Source of the DNA: JAXGXJ01 sp050943595
GTDB lineage: Bacteria > Actinomycetota > Thermoleophilia > RBG-16-64-13
Length of the DNA: 64,000 bases
NCBI GenBank assembly: GCA_050943595.1
Contig: JBMNPM010000001.1
Span: 124,001 to 188,000, forward strand
Direction: 5' to 3'
Each line of letters opens with the position of its first letter. Within the stretch, counting starts at the first letter, position 1. This document shows, in pieces, positions 51,040 through 58,716 of this stretch. Under the pieces are notes generated by a model, which saw only the letters and a program-made list of their open reading frames with translations, made no database searches and had not been told where the DNA came from. Position numbers and translations under genes: made by a program.

Positions 51040-52605
51040 CTATTCCTTGGCCGAAATGTACATTGCAGGTTCTGAAACACCCTGGGGGTCGAAGGTCTTC
51101 TTAATCTTGCGTAGCCATAGGTGGTAATTGTCCAAATGCGGACCCCATTTGTCATGCAGTCTGTCTCCCCAGACTGTGACCGGCGCCGTGTAACACTTCT
51201 CGATGGCGAGGTCTTCGCACTTGTCGGAGAACTCCATCATGTCCTTCCAGCCTGCCCCGTTCGGGTGGGTCATGACCAGCTGTTCGGCGTGTCCGGTGTG
51301 GGCGTTCTCATAGACCATAGCCAAGATACAATCCGGGCCTTCATCGGCGCGGACATTGCCTCTGGCCTGGCATTCCTTCTTCAATTCTGAGGTGGCAAGC
51401 ATGAACCTGGTGGATGTCTGGAACATGGCGGAATCACCGATGGAGCCGAGAAAACGCCCTGCGGCCCGGAACGACTCTCTGATGGCAGTGCAGTTGCGGG
51501 TCAGGATCCACAGATACTCGCGCTTCATGTCTTCACGTTCCATCTCACTCCAGAGCACACCGCCCGTCTCGGCGAGGATCTGATCGAACACCTTCTTGCG
51601 ATAGGTGAACTCTGGGATGGTAGCTCCTGCGATGACCACCAGGAAACCGGGCCGGCCCGCGCATTCCGCACGCATGCGCTCGAGCAGGTCGACCGCCTTG
51701 GTGCCGGTGCCGGTCATGGACTCGGCCAGCATAGGAGGAGGCAGCCTGAATATCAGAGTTGCTATCTCGCTCTCACCCATCTTGACGCCGGCCTCAATCA
51801 GCTTGTCCCAGTCTGGGAAGATGGGGTGGTGGACCTCGAAATTCGGCGGCATCTCCTTGAGGCGATAGTCGGGACATATGCCCTCCAGCTCCGGCTCCGG
51901 CGGGCCGAAGTACGGATACAGCTTCACCCCAGCCTTCGTATAGATGCCTAGTCCGCCCATGACGCCCTGCGGACCGTGGATCAGCCCTCGCAGGGATGGG
52001 CCCGGACCGTCGCCACAGAACCATCCGACGCCTGAGCCGAGCGAGCCGAACCTGATGAGTTCACCGTCCGGCGCTACCCATTCGACGGCCAGCGTGTTGC
52101 GGTCTCCACAGCTCGTGCTGACGCCGCCGGGACCGGTACCCTGATGTGCGGTGATGGGCATGGCGCTGGTGTTAGATCCGGCACCAACGCTGTGGACCGT
52201 GAAGCCTTTCTTCATGGCTTCGGACTGCAGCATAGCGCAGGTTACATAGGGCTCTACCACCGCATACATGCTCTTCTCGTTGAGCTCGATGATGCGGTTG
52301 AAACGGCGCATGTCGACGTGAACGGCATTGTCGTCGAGACCCAATGCGCTGTAGAACCCCCAGCCGTTGCTGATGGCTTTATATCTGACGTTGTACTTGT
52401 TGCATGCTTTGACGATTGCCTGTACTTCCTCCGTCTTGCCCGGCATGAGGATGGCACCGGAGCGGGGGAGGAAGGGGGTGTTGGTGAACAACTCGGCGCC
52501 CCACTGAAAGGCGTAAGAGTCTAATACCGCCGGTTCTTCCGAGATGTATTCCGGTCCGACGATCTCCTCCAGAGCCTTGAATGCGTCTCTGTTACTTAGA
52601 GCCAT
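51040..52605 (-). CDS. GlcD-like FAD-linked oxidase, subunit 2
   Basis: 521 aa, the second FAD_binding_4-type protein of the operon. Motifs are SGAILMPGKTEEVQAIVKACNKYNVRYKAIS, AVHVDMRRFNRIIEL, YAVVEPYVTCAML, and GPQGVMGGLGIYTKAGVKLYP. The C-terminus reads TFDPQGVSEPAMY, so the usual NPGK has been lost and FAD binding or catalysis may differ from its neighbour. By analogy with GlcD/GlcE, one subunit may be catalytic and the other structural or an electron relay. Gaps of 15 and 45 nt to the flanking genes support cotranscription. Confidence 0.85.
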   Translation of the reverse strand: MALSNRDAFKALEEIVGPEYISEEPAVLDSYAFQWGAELFTNTPFLPRSGAILMPGKTEEVQAIVKACNKYNVRYKAISNGWGFYSALGLDDNAVHVDMRRFNRIIELNEKSMYAVVEPYVTCAMLQSEAMKKGFTVHSVGAGSNTSAMPITAHQGTGPGGVSTSCGDRNTLAVEWVAPDGELIRFGSLGSGVGWFCGDGPGPSLRGLIHGPQGVMGGLGIYTKAGVKLYPYFGPPEPELEGICPDYRLKEMPPNFEVHHPIFPDWDKLIEAGVKMGESEIATLIFRLPPPMLAESMTGTGTKAVDLLERMRAECAGRPGFLVVIAGATIPEFTYRKKVFDQILAETGGVLWSEMEREDMKREYLWILTRNCTAIRESFRAAGRFLGSIGDSAMFQTSTRFMLATSELKKECQARGNVRADEGPDCILAMVYENAHTGHAEQLVMTHPNGAGWKDMMEFSDKCEDLAIEKCYTAPVTVWGDRLHDKWGPHLDNYHLWLRKIKKTFDPQGVSEPAMYISAKE

Positions 52606-52620
52606 CTCTGCTTACCCCTC

Positions 52621-53898
52621 CTAGTCCTCTATGGACTGCTGAAACAACTCGACGACATCGTAGACTTTGAGGTCGGCTCCGGTGGCTTCAACGGAATCCC
52701 GGAAGTTCCTGATGCACCAGGGGCAGGTGGTGACCAGTGCCTCTGCTCCGGTGTCGAGGGCCTCCTGGATCCTCTCTGCGGCCGTCCATTCACTGAATTC
52801 CGGGTAGGCATCTACCACGCCGCCTCCGGCCCCGCAGCACCACGTGTATTCCTTGATCCGGGTCATCTCTATCAACTTCAGTCCGCGAATGCTCTTGAGC
52901 ACGTTCCTAGGGGGCTCATAGATGCCGTAGGTGCCCTTTCGTATCTCTTTTTCAGGGACGTGCTTCCAGCGTTCGGTGGGGTTGGTGCTGATCACCCCGT
53001 TCCAGGTCACCCACGGTTCACCCAGTCTGCCCAGGTGGCAGGGGTCGTGGTAGGTGACGGTCATGGGGACGGTCTTGCTGGGCTTTAGGCGACCCTCCTG
53101 AATCAGGTGATCCAGGTACTCCGTGATGTGAAGGACTTTGATGTCTTTCTTTAGGCCACTCTTGTCGTAGAGTACCTTGAAAGCGTGGTAGCAGTCCGAA
53201 CAGCAGGTCACCACGGTCTTGGCCTTGGCCGTCTTGAGCATCTCTACGTTGCTCTCCGCGTACTTGGTCAGCTCTCCGAGGTAGCCTAGGTCGTAGGCCC
53301 GGCCCGCGCAACAGTTTTCGTCTTTGCCGGCGATGGCTACGTCAACACCGGCCTTCTGTAACAATTGGACGGCCGCCCGTGCTATGGGCCATAGCTCCTC
53401 GTCGTAGCTGTAACGGCAGCCGGTGTGAAAGTAGACCTCGGCTCCTTCTTGGGTGATGTTTTTAACATCCAGACCCTCGGCCCAGTTGCCCCTGTCTGCT
53501 TTGCGCTGTAGAAGCATATTGTCCTCTTTGCGCAGTCCATCTATGGTGAGCATATGGACGGGATGCAATTGGCCATCGCCGACGCATTTGACCCGTAGCT
53601 CGTAGAGGGGCTGCAGCACCTCTATATCCTGCCCGTACTTGCAGGATATGTCACAGGCGCCGCAGAGCTGGCACTGGTAGATGATGTCGATCAGCTTGTC
53701 GCTGTAGTCGATACGGCCATCGTTCATAGCCAGAGCGGTGATCAAACGGCCACCGCCCGAGTAGGTGTGGAATAGATACTTGGTGATACTCGGACAAGAG
53801 TATGCATAGCGACTGTTGGAGATCATTGCCTGCGGTATGAACTTACAGTTCGAACAGCGGGCACATCGGATCATATATTCCCGGAAATCTGCCAGCAT
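52621..53898 (-). CDS. HdrD/GlpC-like (Fe-S)-binding oxidoreductase subunit
   Basis: 425 aa. The N-terminal ferredoxin-like part has Cys at CARCSNC and CQLCGACDISCKYG. Two CCG domains follow: HTGCRYSYDEE ... DENCCAGRAYDLG with CCSDCYHAF, and YHDPCHLGRLG ... YTWCCGAGGGVVDAYPEF with CPWCIRNF. Such CCG proteins (GlpC, LutA, GlcF, HdrB/D) carry electrons from flavin dehydrogenases to quinone or heterodisulfide. First structural gene of the operon, 82 nt after tetR on the same strand. There is no membrane span, so it needs a partner. Confidence 0.9.
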   Translation of the reverse strand: MLADFREYMIRCARCSNCKFIPQAMISNSRYAYSCPSITKYLFHTYSGGGRLITALAMNDGRIDYSDKLIDIIYQCQLCGACDISCKYGQDIEVLQPLYELRVKCVGDGQLHPVHMLTIDGLRKEDNMLLQRKADRGNWAEGLDVKNITQEGAEVYFHTGCRYSYDEELWPIARAAVQLLQKAGVDVAIAGKDENCCAGRAYDLGYLGELTKYAESNVEMLKTAKAKTVVTCCSDCYHAFKVLYDKSGLKKDIKVLHITEYLDHLIQEGRLKPSKTVPMTVTYHDPCHLGRLGEPWVTWNGVISTNPTERWKHVPEKEIRKGTYGIYEPPRNVLKSIRGLKLIEMTRIKEYTWCCGAGGGVVDAYPEFSEWTAAERIQEALDTGAEALVTTCPWCIRNFRDSVEATGADLKVYDVVELFQQSIED

Positions 53899-53953
53899 CG
53901 ATCTTCTCCCAACTAGTACGGTTGATGTACTGCGACTAACTACTGTGCTGCGA

Positions 53954-53974
53954 CTGTATGTGCAGAATATACAG
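53954..53974 (-). promoter_or_regulatory. Inverted repeat between tetR and the Fe-S gene
   Basis: CTGTAT-N9-ATACAG, 56 nt before the Fe-S subunit start. It could be an operator for an internal promoter, but I see no -35/-10 of quality. Confidence 0.25.
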
Positions 53975-53980
53975 AAGCGT

Positions 53981-54943
53981 TCACTCCAGGGTCAGAATGG
54001 ACACATCGCGTAACGCTATCCGGACCGTGCCCAAGGGGCTGGTGCCGGACACGACCGTGGATCCGTTGACGTGCAACTGTAGGTTGGTCTCATCGTCCAT
54101 GCACAGACAGGCTACGCACCCCTCTGCGGTCTGTGTTGTAACGAGGGTGGACACGCGGCTGAGATCGACATCGACCTCCGCCAGACCCAGCGCCCCGGTG
54201 ACCCGGGACTCTCCGTTACAGCGGACGTCTAGGAGGTCAAAGTCTGTGCCACCGCGGTCGACTAATCGCGCCCTTATATGCGTACGCGGGTGCGGATCTT
54301 GCGGATCTTCTTGGGCGGCCTCCGCGGAGAGGAGGCGCATGGCTGCGTCGGTCATGAAGTCGGCTACCTCTTCAAGTGAGTAGGAGTCGTCAAGGCGCGA
54401 CCGAAAGCAGACGTCCTCAGTCATGCCTATGAATCCGTAGATAGCCAATTCGACTTCCACGTTGCGGGCTCTCCCGGCTTCCACGGCAGCTTCGAGGTCA
54501 CGCCTTATAGGGCCGGCAATTGCCTCGTAGGCTTCGCGTGCTCTCTTCTTGATCTCCTGGTCCTGGGATGTCTCCGCTGCCCGCACGAGGTTGATAAGAC
54601 CCGGATACCAATTGTACTGGTGGATGAGCTGTACGCGGGGCCGGATCTTGGTGAAGAAATCGCCCTCCCTTATTTGGGGGAGTGCTTCGAGCACCTGTAC
54701 CAACTCACTTACATGGTCGAAACACGCGAGGAGTAGTTCTCGCTTATTCCGGAAGTAAAGATAAAAGGTGCCCTTGCCCATGTCTAAAGAATCGGTGATG
54801 TCGCTCACGCGCACACCGTCATAGCCGACCCTGTTGAACATGAGGATGGCCTGCTCGATGATGCGATCCCGCTTCTCCCGCTGGCTTTCGCCTGCGGCCG
54901 TTTCAGCAATGGGGATGTTGTGCTCCCTGCTACCCATCGGCAC
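53981..54943 (-). CDS. TetR-family regulator with an extra C-terminal beta-rich domain
   Basis: 320 aa from GTG 54943 (ATG 54937 possible). The TetR helix-turn-helix is clear: RDRIIEQAILMFNRVGYDGVRVSDITDSLDMGKGTFYLYFRNKRELL. A normal TetR ligand domain would end near residue 215. Here about 105 more residues follow, predicted beta-rich (DFDLLDVRCNGESRVTGALGLAEVDVDLSRVSTLVTT ... VACLCMDDETNLQLHVNGSTVV). TGAC-N6-GTCA boxes lie at its own promoter and before the divergent binding-protein gene, so it probably represses both sides. The ligand is unknown; the tail may sense a second signal. Confidence 0.88.
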   Translation of the reverse strand: MPMGSREHNIPIAETAAGESQREKRDRIIEQAILMFNRVGYDGVRVSDITDSLDMGKGTFYLYFRNKRELLLACFDHVSELVQVLEALPQIREGDFFTKIRPRVQLIHQYNWYPGLINLVRAAETSQDQEIKKRAREAYEAIAGPIRRDLEAAVEAGRARNVEVELAIYGFIGMTEDVCFRSRLDDSYSLEEVADFMTDAAMRLLSAEAAQEDPQDPHPRTHIRARLVDRGGTDFDLLDVRCNGESRVTGALGLAEVDVDLSRVSTLVTTQTAEGCVACLCMDDETNLQLHVNGSTVVSGTSPLGTVRIALRDVSILTLE

Positions 54944-54970
54944 GTCACTTGGCTTGTGCGTTTACCTGCG

Positions 54971-54986
54971 CTGACTCAGTGGTCAG
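54971..54986. promoter_or_regulatory. TetR operator 1 at the tetR transcription start
   Basis: CTGAC-TCAGTG-GTCAG is a perfect 5-bp inverted repeat with a 6-bp spacer, sitting at the predicted start site of tetR and 28 nt before its GTG. It matches the box at 55127-55142, which supports binding by the adjacent TetR protein. Confidence 0.65.
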
Positions 54987-54994
54987 CGTTTCAC

Positions 54995-55023
54995 AACATA
55001 GCAGAACAGGAGATGATGTCCAA
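54995..55023 (-). promoter_or_regulatory. Candidate tetR promoter
   Basis: Minus strand TTGGAC (55023-55018), 17 nt, TATGTT (55000-54995). Start predicted about 54988, overlapping operator 1. Confidence 0.6.
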
Positions 55024-55061
55024 GAGTTGTCTTGTATCGAAAAACAGCTGCAAATCATAGC

Positions 55062-55091
55062 TTGTTATAGCTTGACGTAGATAGCTAAACT
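55062..55091 (+). promoter_or_regulatory. Candidate promoter of the binding-protein gene
   Basis: TTGTTA (55062-55067), 18 nt, TAAACT (55086-55091), with the TetR-type boxes just downstream. Moderate match only. Confidence 0.4.
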
Positions 55092-55104
55092 CTGTAGCGT
55101 GTCC

Positions 55105-55143
55105 ACTGACCGTTGAGCCACATATAGTGACTAAACGGTCAGT
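55105..55143. promoter_or_regulatory. TetR operator region 2
   Basis: ACTGACCGTT (55105-55114) and AACGGTCAGT (55134-55143) are perfect 10-bp inverted repeats. The right part contains its own TGAC-TAAACG-GTCA box (55128-55141), like operator 1; the left part holds a one-mismatch box (TGAC-CGTTGA-GCCA). Two boxes in one region suggest cooperative or double-dimer binding. Confidence 0.6.
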
Positions 55144-55188
55144 TATTAAGGTGCCTGGGGGATAGGCCATATACCAGAAAGGGGAGCG

Positions 55189-56601
55189 ATGTCGAGCGAC
55201 ACGGGGAAGAGCGACCATGATGCCAGCAGGGGTGGTGGTGTCAGCCGTCGGGAGTTTTTGAAGATCGTCGGCCTGACGGGGGCCGCGGTGGGTCTCGGTG
55301 CCGGTCTGGGGGGACTGGCTGCGGCCTGTGGAGAAGATGCCGACTCTACTGCTACCACAGCTAGTGGTACCAGTGTGAGCACCTCTGCGGAGAGGGGGCG
55401 CGACATCAAGTTCGGCGTCGTTTGTCCGCAGACGGGGCCTCTTGCGCCATTCGCGTCGGGAGTCAACTGGTCCATGGAACGTGTCAGCCAGTATCTGCCC
55501 CAGGGTATAGTCACCGGCGACGGCATACAACGTAAGATTACGTTTATCAAGAAAGACACCCAGTCGGACACGAACCGTGCCGCTACGATCACGGGTGACC
55601 TCATCCAAACGGACAATGTGGACATCGTTCTCAGTTCGGGTGGCCCCGATACAGTCAACCCGGCGGCCGATGTCTGTGAGTCCATGGGTTGTCCCAGTCT
55701 GTGCAGTGCCAGCGTATGGCAGGCGTTCTACTACGACCGCAAGCCGCCGCAGGAAGGGTTCAAGTGGACCTACGGTTCGCTTCTGGGATCTGAGCAGTCT
55801 ATCGCCAACTTCGCCCAGATGTTCGATCAGATCCCTAACAACAAGATCGTGGGCATGTTGCTCCCCAATGACGCCGACGCGGCCGGTTGGATGAAGCCGG
55901 AGGCTGCTCCGGCGGTGTTCAAGTCCAAGGGGTATACGTTGATAGAGCCCTCCTGGTATACATCCGGTGCCGAGGACTACACAACCCAGATCTCTGAGTT
56001 CAAGAAGGCGGGGTGCGAGATCATCTGCGGTACCAACACCGCTCCCGACTTCACCAACTTCTGGAAACAGGCCATCCAGCAGGGATTCCGGCCCAAACTG
56101 GTCAGCACGGGTAGGGCGCTTTTGTACCCCGAGGCGCTGGAGGCCATCGGTCCCGTCGGCTACGGTCTTATCGGTGAGGTCGGGTGGCATCGCTCGTTTC
56201 CGTATAAGGACTCCATCACCGGCCAGACGGCTGAGGATCTAGCGCTGGACTACGAGGCGAAGACGGGCAGGGCATCCAACACGGGCATCACGGGTATGTA
56301 CCAAGTCATCGAGTGGGCCATCGACGTGTTCAAGCGGGCCACCAAGCCTGAGGACAAAGAAAGCGTCGTCAAGGCCATCACCTCGACTAAGATGGTCACC
56401 ACCTGTGGAGGCATCGATTTCACCGCCAAGGTTGACCCGGACGGATGGCGCCCTGTACCGAACGTCGTCAGGACGGTATTGTGCGGAGGACAGTGGGTCA
56501 AAGGTACCAAGTACCAGTTCGCGAATGTGATCTGCAGTAATGCCTGGGCTCCGGAAGTGACCGTGCAGCGGAAGGTCGAGCCCATGAAGTACACGTCGTA
56601 G
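55189..56601 (+). CDS. Tat-exported LivK-like ABC solute-binding lipoprotein
   Basis: 470 aa, ATG with AAAGGGGAG upstream. Twin-arginine signal SRREFLKIVGLTG followed by lipobox AAAC, so it is exported folded and lipid-anchored. The mature part is a type I periplasmic binding fold of the branched-chain amino acid/aromatic group (FGVVCPQTGPLAPFASGVNWSMERV, VDIVLSSGGPDTVNPAADVCE, CEIICGTNTAPDFTNFWKQAIQQGF). No permease or ATPase gene is adjacent. Divergent from tetR and flanked by its boxes, so it probably binds the inducing substrate or a relative. An inverted-repeat element follows. Confidence 0.9.
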   Translation: MSSDTGKSDHDASRGGGVSRREFLKIVGLTGAAVGLGAGLGGLAAACGEDADSTATTASGTSVSTSAERGRDIKFGVVCPQTGPLAPFASGVNWSMERVSQYLPQGIVTGDGIQRKITFIKKDTQSDTNRAATITGDLIQTDNVDIVLSSGGPDTVNPAADVCESMGCPSLCSASVWQAFYYDRKPPQEGFKWTYGSLLGSEQSIANFAQMFDQIPNNKIVGMLLPNDADAAGWMKPEAAPAVFKSKGYTLIEPSWYTSGAEDYTTQISEFKKAGCEIICGTNTAPDFTNFWKQAIQQGFRPKLVSTGRALLYPEALEAIGPVGYGLIGEVGWHRSFPYKDSITGQTAEDLALDYEAKTGRASNTGITGMYQVIEWAIDVFKRATKPEDKESVVKAITSTKMVTTCGGIDFTAKVDPDGWRPVPNVVRTVLCGGQWVKGTKYQFANVICSNAWAPEVTVQRKVEPMKYTS

Positions 56602-56635
56602 GCGGAGTCGGTGCCGGTCTCGCCCCCGCTTTAGC

Positions 56636-56790
56636 AGGCTGCTGAACCATGATATTTCGCCGCTAGAACGCGATCAGCACGCGCGAGAGAAAGATAGAGG
56701 AGGCACGAATAGCGCTATTCGTGCGACCGATGACGTACTATCGTGCTGCTCAGTGCGTTCTAGCGGCCGGGGCCTCGTTTTCAGCAGCCC
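56636..56790. repeat. MITE-like inverted-repeat element, copy B (inverted)
   Basis: About 155 bp, ends AGGCTGCTGAA ... TTCAGCAGCC, central hairpin GCACGAATAGC/GCTATTCGTGC. Its reverse complement aligns along its full length with 17208-17368, including a 23-bp identical run within 56717-56742. Where the stems differ from copy A, both arms change together. It lies 35 nt after the binding-protein stop and before etfB. No transposase. Confidence 0.8.
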
Positions 56791-56873
56791 TTTAGGCTTC
56801 GGGCGATCGGAGTCGGAGCGGAGCGATGTCGGTGGCTGCGCAGTAGGCGCAGAGAAGGAGAAGGCAGAGAGTC

Positions 56874-57662
56874 ATGTTGACGATTGCAGTGTGTGCGAAG
56901 CAGGTGGTCGATCCGGAGGCACCCCTTTCCTTGTTCGCGATCGCGCCGGACGGGAAGAACCTGGTGCCTCCTCCGGGCACACCACCGGTGATCAGTACCT
57001 TTGATGAAAACGCCCTCGAAGCGGCGCTGCGCATCAAGGATGCTGCTGAGGCCAAGGTCGTAGTCATCAGTATGGGCACCAACTTGGCCCGCCCGGTACT
57101 TAAGAAGACGGTGGCGGCCGGTGCCGATGAGTTGATCCTGCTGGAGGACGATCAATTCGACGGCCTGGACAGCAACAGCAGTGCCCTCGTGTTGGCCAAA
57201 GCCATAGAGAAGATCGGCGGCGTGGATCTCGTGCTCTGTGGCAGGCAGGCCGCGGATACCGATGCAGGACAGGTGGGGCTTGGTATTGCCGCGGCGTTGG
57301 ATATGGCCGCCATTACTCTGGCCCGCAAGGTGGAGGTCAAAGACGGCGCGGTCCGGGTGGAACGGCTCACGGCCGACGGGCATGAGGTCGTTGAGGCGGC
57401 CCTCCCGGCGCTGGTCACAGCCAGCAATGAGATCGGGGAGTTACGCTTTCCGCCCGTGAAGGCCGTCATCGCGGCGCAGAAGGTGCAGCCCACGGTCTGG
57501 AGTGCCGCCGACCTGGGGGTGGATCTGGCCGGCGCGGCGCGGAGCGAACTGGTGAAGTTCTTCGTTACTGATCGGAACGTCGAATGTCAGATGATCGAGG
57601 GGGGCAGCCCAGAGGAGATCGCCGAGGGCATAGTGGCGATCTTGAAGACTCGTGTCGTCTGA
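56874..57662 (+). CDS. etfB: Electron transfer flavoprotein beta subunit
   Basis: 262 aa. It begins MLTIAVCAKQVVDPEAPL and contains the nucleotide-binding signature CGRQAADTDAGQVGLGIAAAL and LPALVTASNEIGELRFP. EtfAB shuttles electrons from flavin dehydrogenases, either to a membrane quinone reductase or by bifurcation to ferredoxin. Followed by etfA and an EMO-like gene, which favours transfer to menaquinone. Confidence 0.94.
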   Translation: MLTIAVCAKQVVDPEAPLSLFAIAPDGKNLVPPPGTPPVISTFDENALEAALRIKDAAEAKVVVISMGTNLARPVLKKTVAAGADELILLEDDQFDGLDSNSSALVLAKAIEKIGGVDLVLCGRQAADTDAGQVGLGIAAALDMAAITLARKVEVKDGAVRVERLTADGHEVVEAALPALVTASNEIGELRFPPVKAVIAAQKVQPTVWSAADLGVDLAGAARSELVKFFVTDRNVECQMIEGGSPEEIAEGIVAILKTRVV

Positions 57663-57708
57663 CAGGGTTGTCGAAGAATGACGTCTATCTAGGTAGGGGG
57701 CGCCGAAA

Positions 57709-58716
57709 GTGAGTCAAGAGAAAGGTGTTTTGTTCCTGGCTGAACGCCGGGGTGGGGGGCTTGCCCGGACGAGCGCGGAACTCGTTACTGCCGGTCTGAA
57801 GATTGCCGCCGAACTGGGTGAAGAGTGCTCGGCGGCTCTGGTGGGCACCGGCCTGGGCGATGATGCTCAGCAATTGATCGACATGGGCGTGCAGAGAGTG
57901 TATGTGGTCGAGGACGACTCGTTCTCTCGGTACGAACCCGAGTCCTATCTGGAGATCATGACCCAGTTGTGCCGGGAAGCGCAGCCCAAGGTAGTGCTGA
58001 TGAGCCACGCCGAAGTAGGCCGTGACCTGGCACCTCGGCTGGCGTTTGCACTGGATACGGGTTTCGCGCCGAACTGTGTCGACGTGGTTCTTGAGGCGGA
58101 GTCGAGCCGTCTTCAGGTGACCCGGCCGGTCTTCGGGGGGAAAGCCCAAGGGCTCTTCACTCTGACGGATGCCGCACCGCACATACTCACCATCGGCTTG
58201 AAGGTTTTCGAGCCGGCGGTTGCTGAGAGCGGGCGCCAGGGTGAGATTACCAGCGTCGTTCCGGCTATCGAAACGGCTGCCTTCAAGACGTCGATTGTCG
58301 AACACGTTGACGAAGAGGTGGAGGGGGTCAGGCTGGAGGACGCGGGCGTCGTCGTGGCAGGTGGCCGTGGCGTGGGAAGTGCCGAGGGCTTTGAGCAACT
58401 CAAGGAGCTGGCCACTGCTCTGGGAGGGTGCGTGGGTGCTTCACGGGCATCGATCGACAATGGGTGGGTCCCCAGCAATCTGCAGGTGGGGCTGACCGGC
58501 GCGGTCGTGAGTCCCAACGTCTATGTTGCAGTAGGTATCTCCGGCGCTGCGCAACACATGGCCGGTTGCTCGTCGGCCAAGACTATCATCGCTATCAACA
58601 GTGACCCGGAGGCTCCAATATTCCAGAGGGCGCCGTTCGGCGTAGTGGCCGACTGGAAGGAGATCGTACCGCCGCTCATCGAAAAGTGTAGGTCAATGTC
58701 AGGAGGGGAGAGTTGA
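57709..58716 (+). CDS. etfA: Electron transfer flavoprotein alpha subunit
   Basis: 335 aa, GTG start. The C-terminal FAD domain is canonical: VVVAGGRGVGSAEGFEQLKELATALGGCVGASRASIDNGWVPSNLQVGLTG and VAVGISGAAQHMAG, with INSDPEAPIFQRAPFGVVADW. The N-terminal half is more variable. Its stop overlaps the TTG start of the next gene (TTGA), tying the trio together. Confidence 0.95.
   Translation: MSQEKGVLFLAERRGGGLARTSAELVTAGLKIAAELGEECSAALVGTGLGDDAQQLIDMGVQRVYVVEDDSFSRYEPESYLEIMTQLCREAQPKVVLMSHAEVGRDLAPRLAFALDTGFAPNCVDVVLEAESSRLQVTRPVFGGKAQGLFTLTDAAPHILTIGLKVFEPAVAESGRQGEITSVVPAIETAAFKTSIVEHVDEEVEGVRLEDAGVVVAGGRGVGSAEGFEQLKELATALGGCVGASRASIDNGWVPSNLQVGLTGAVVSPNVYVAVGISGAAQHMAGCSSAKTIIAINSDPEAPIFQRAPFGVVADWKEIVPPLIEKCRSMSGGES

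Noticed and set aside
54991..56190. Minus-strand open frame (399 codons) across the tetR promoter and binding-protein gene
   Set aside because: Runs through the operator/promoter region and opposite a clear Tat lipoprotein gene; no protein-like features.
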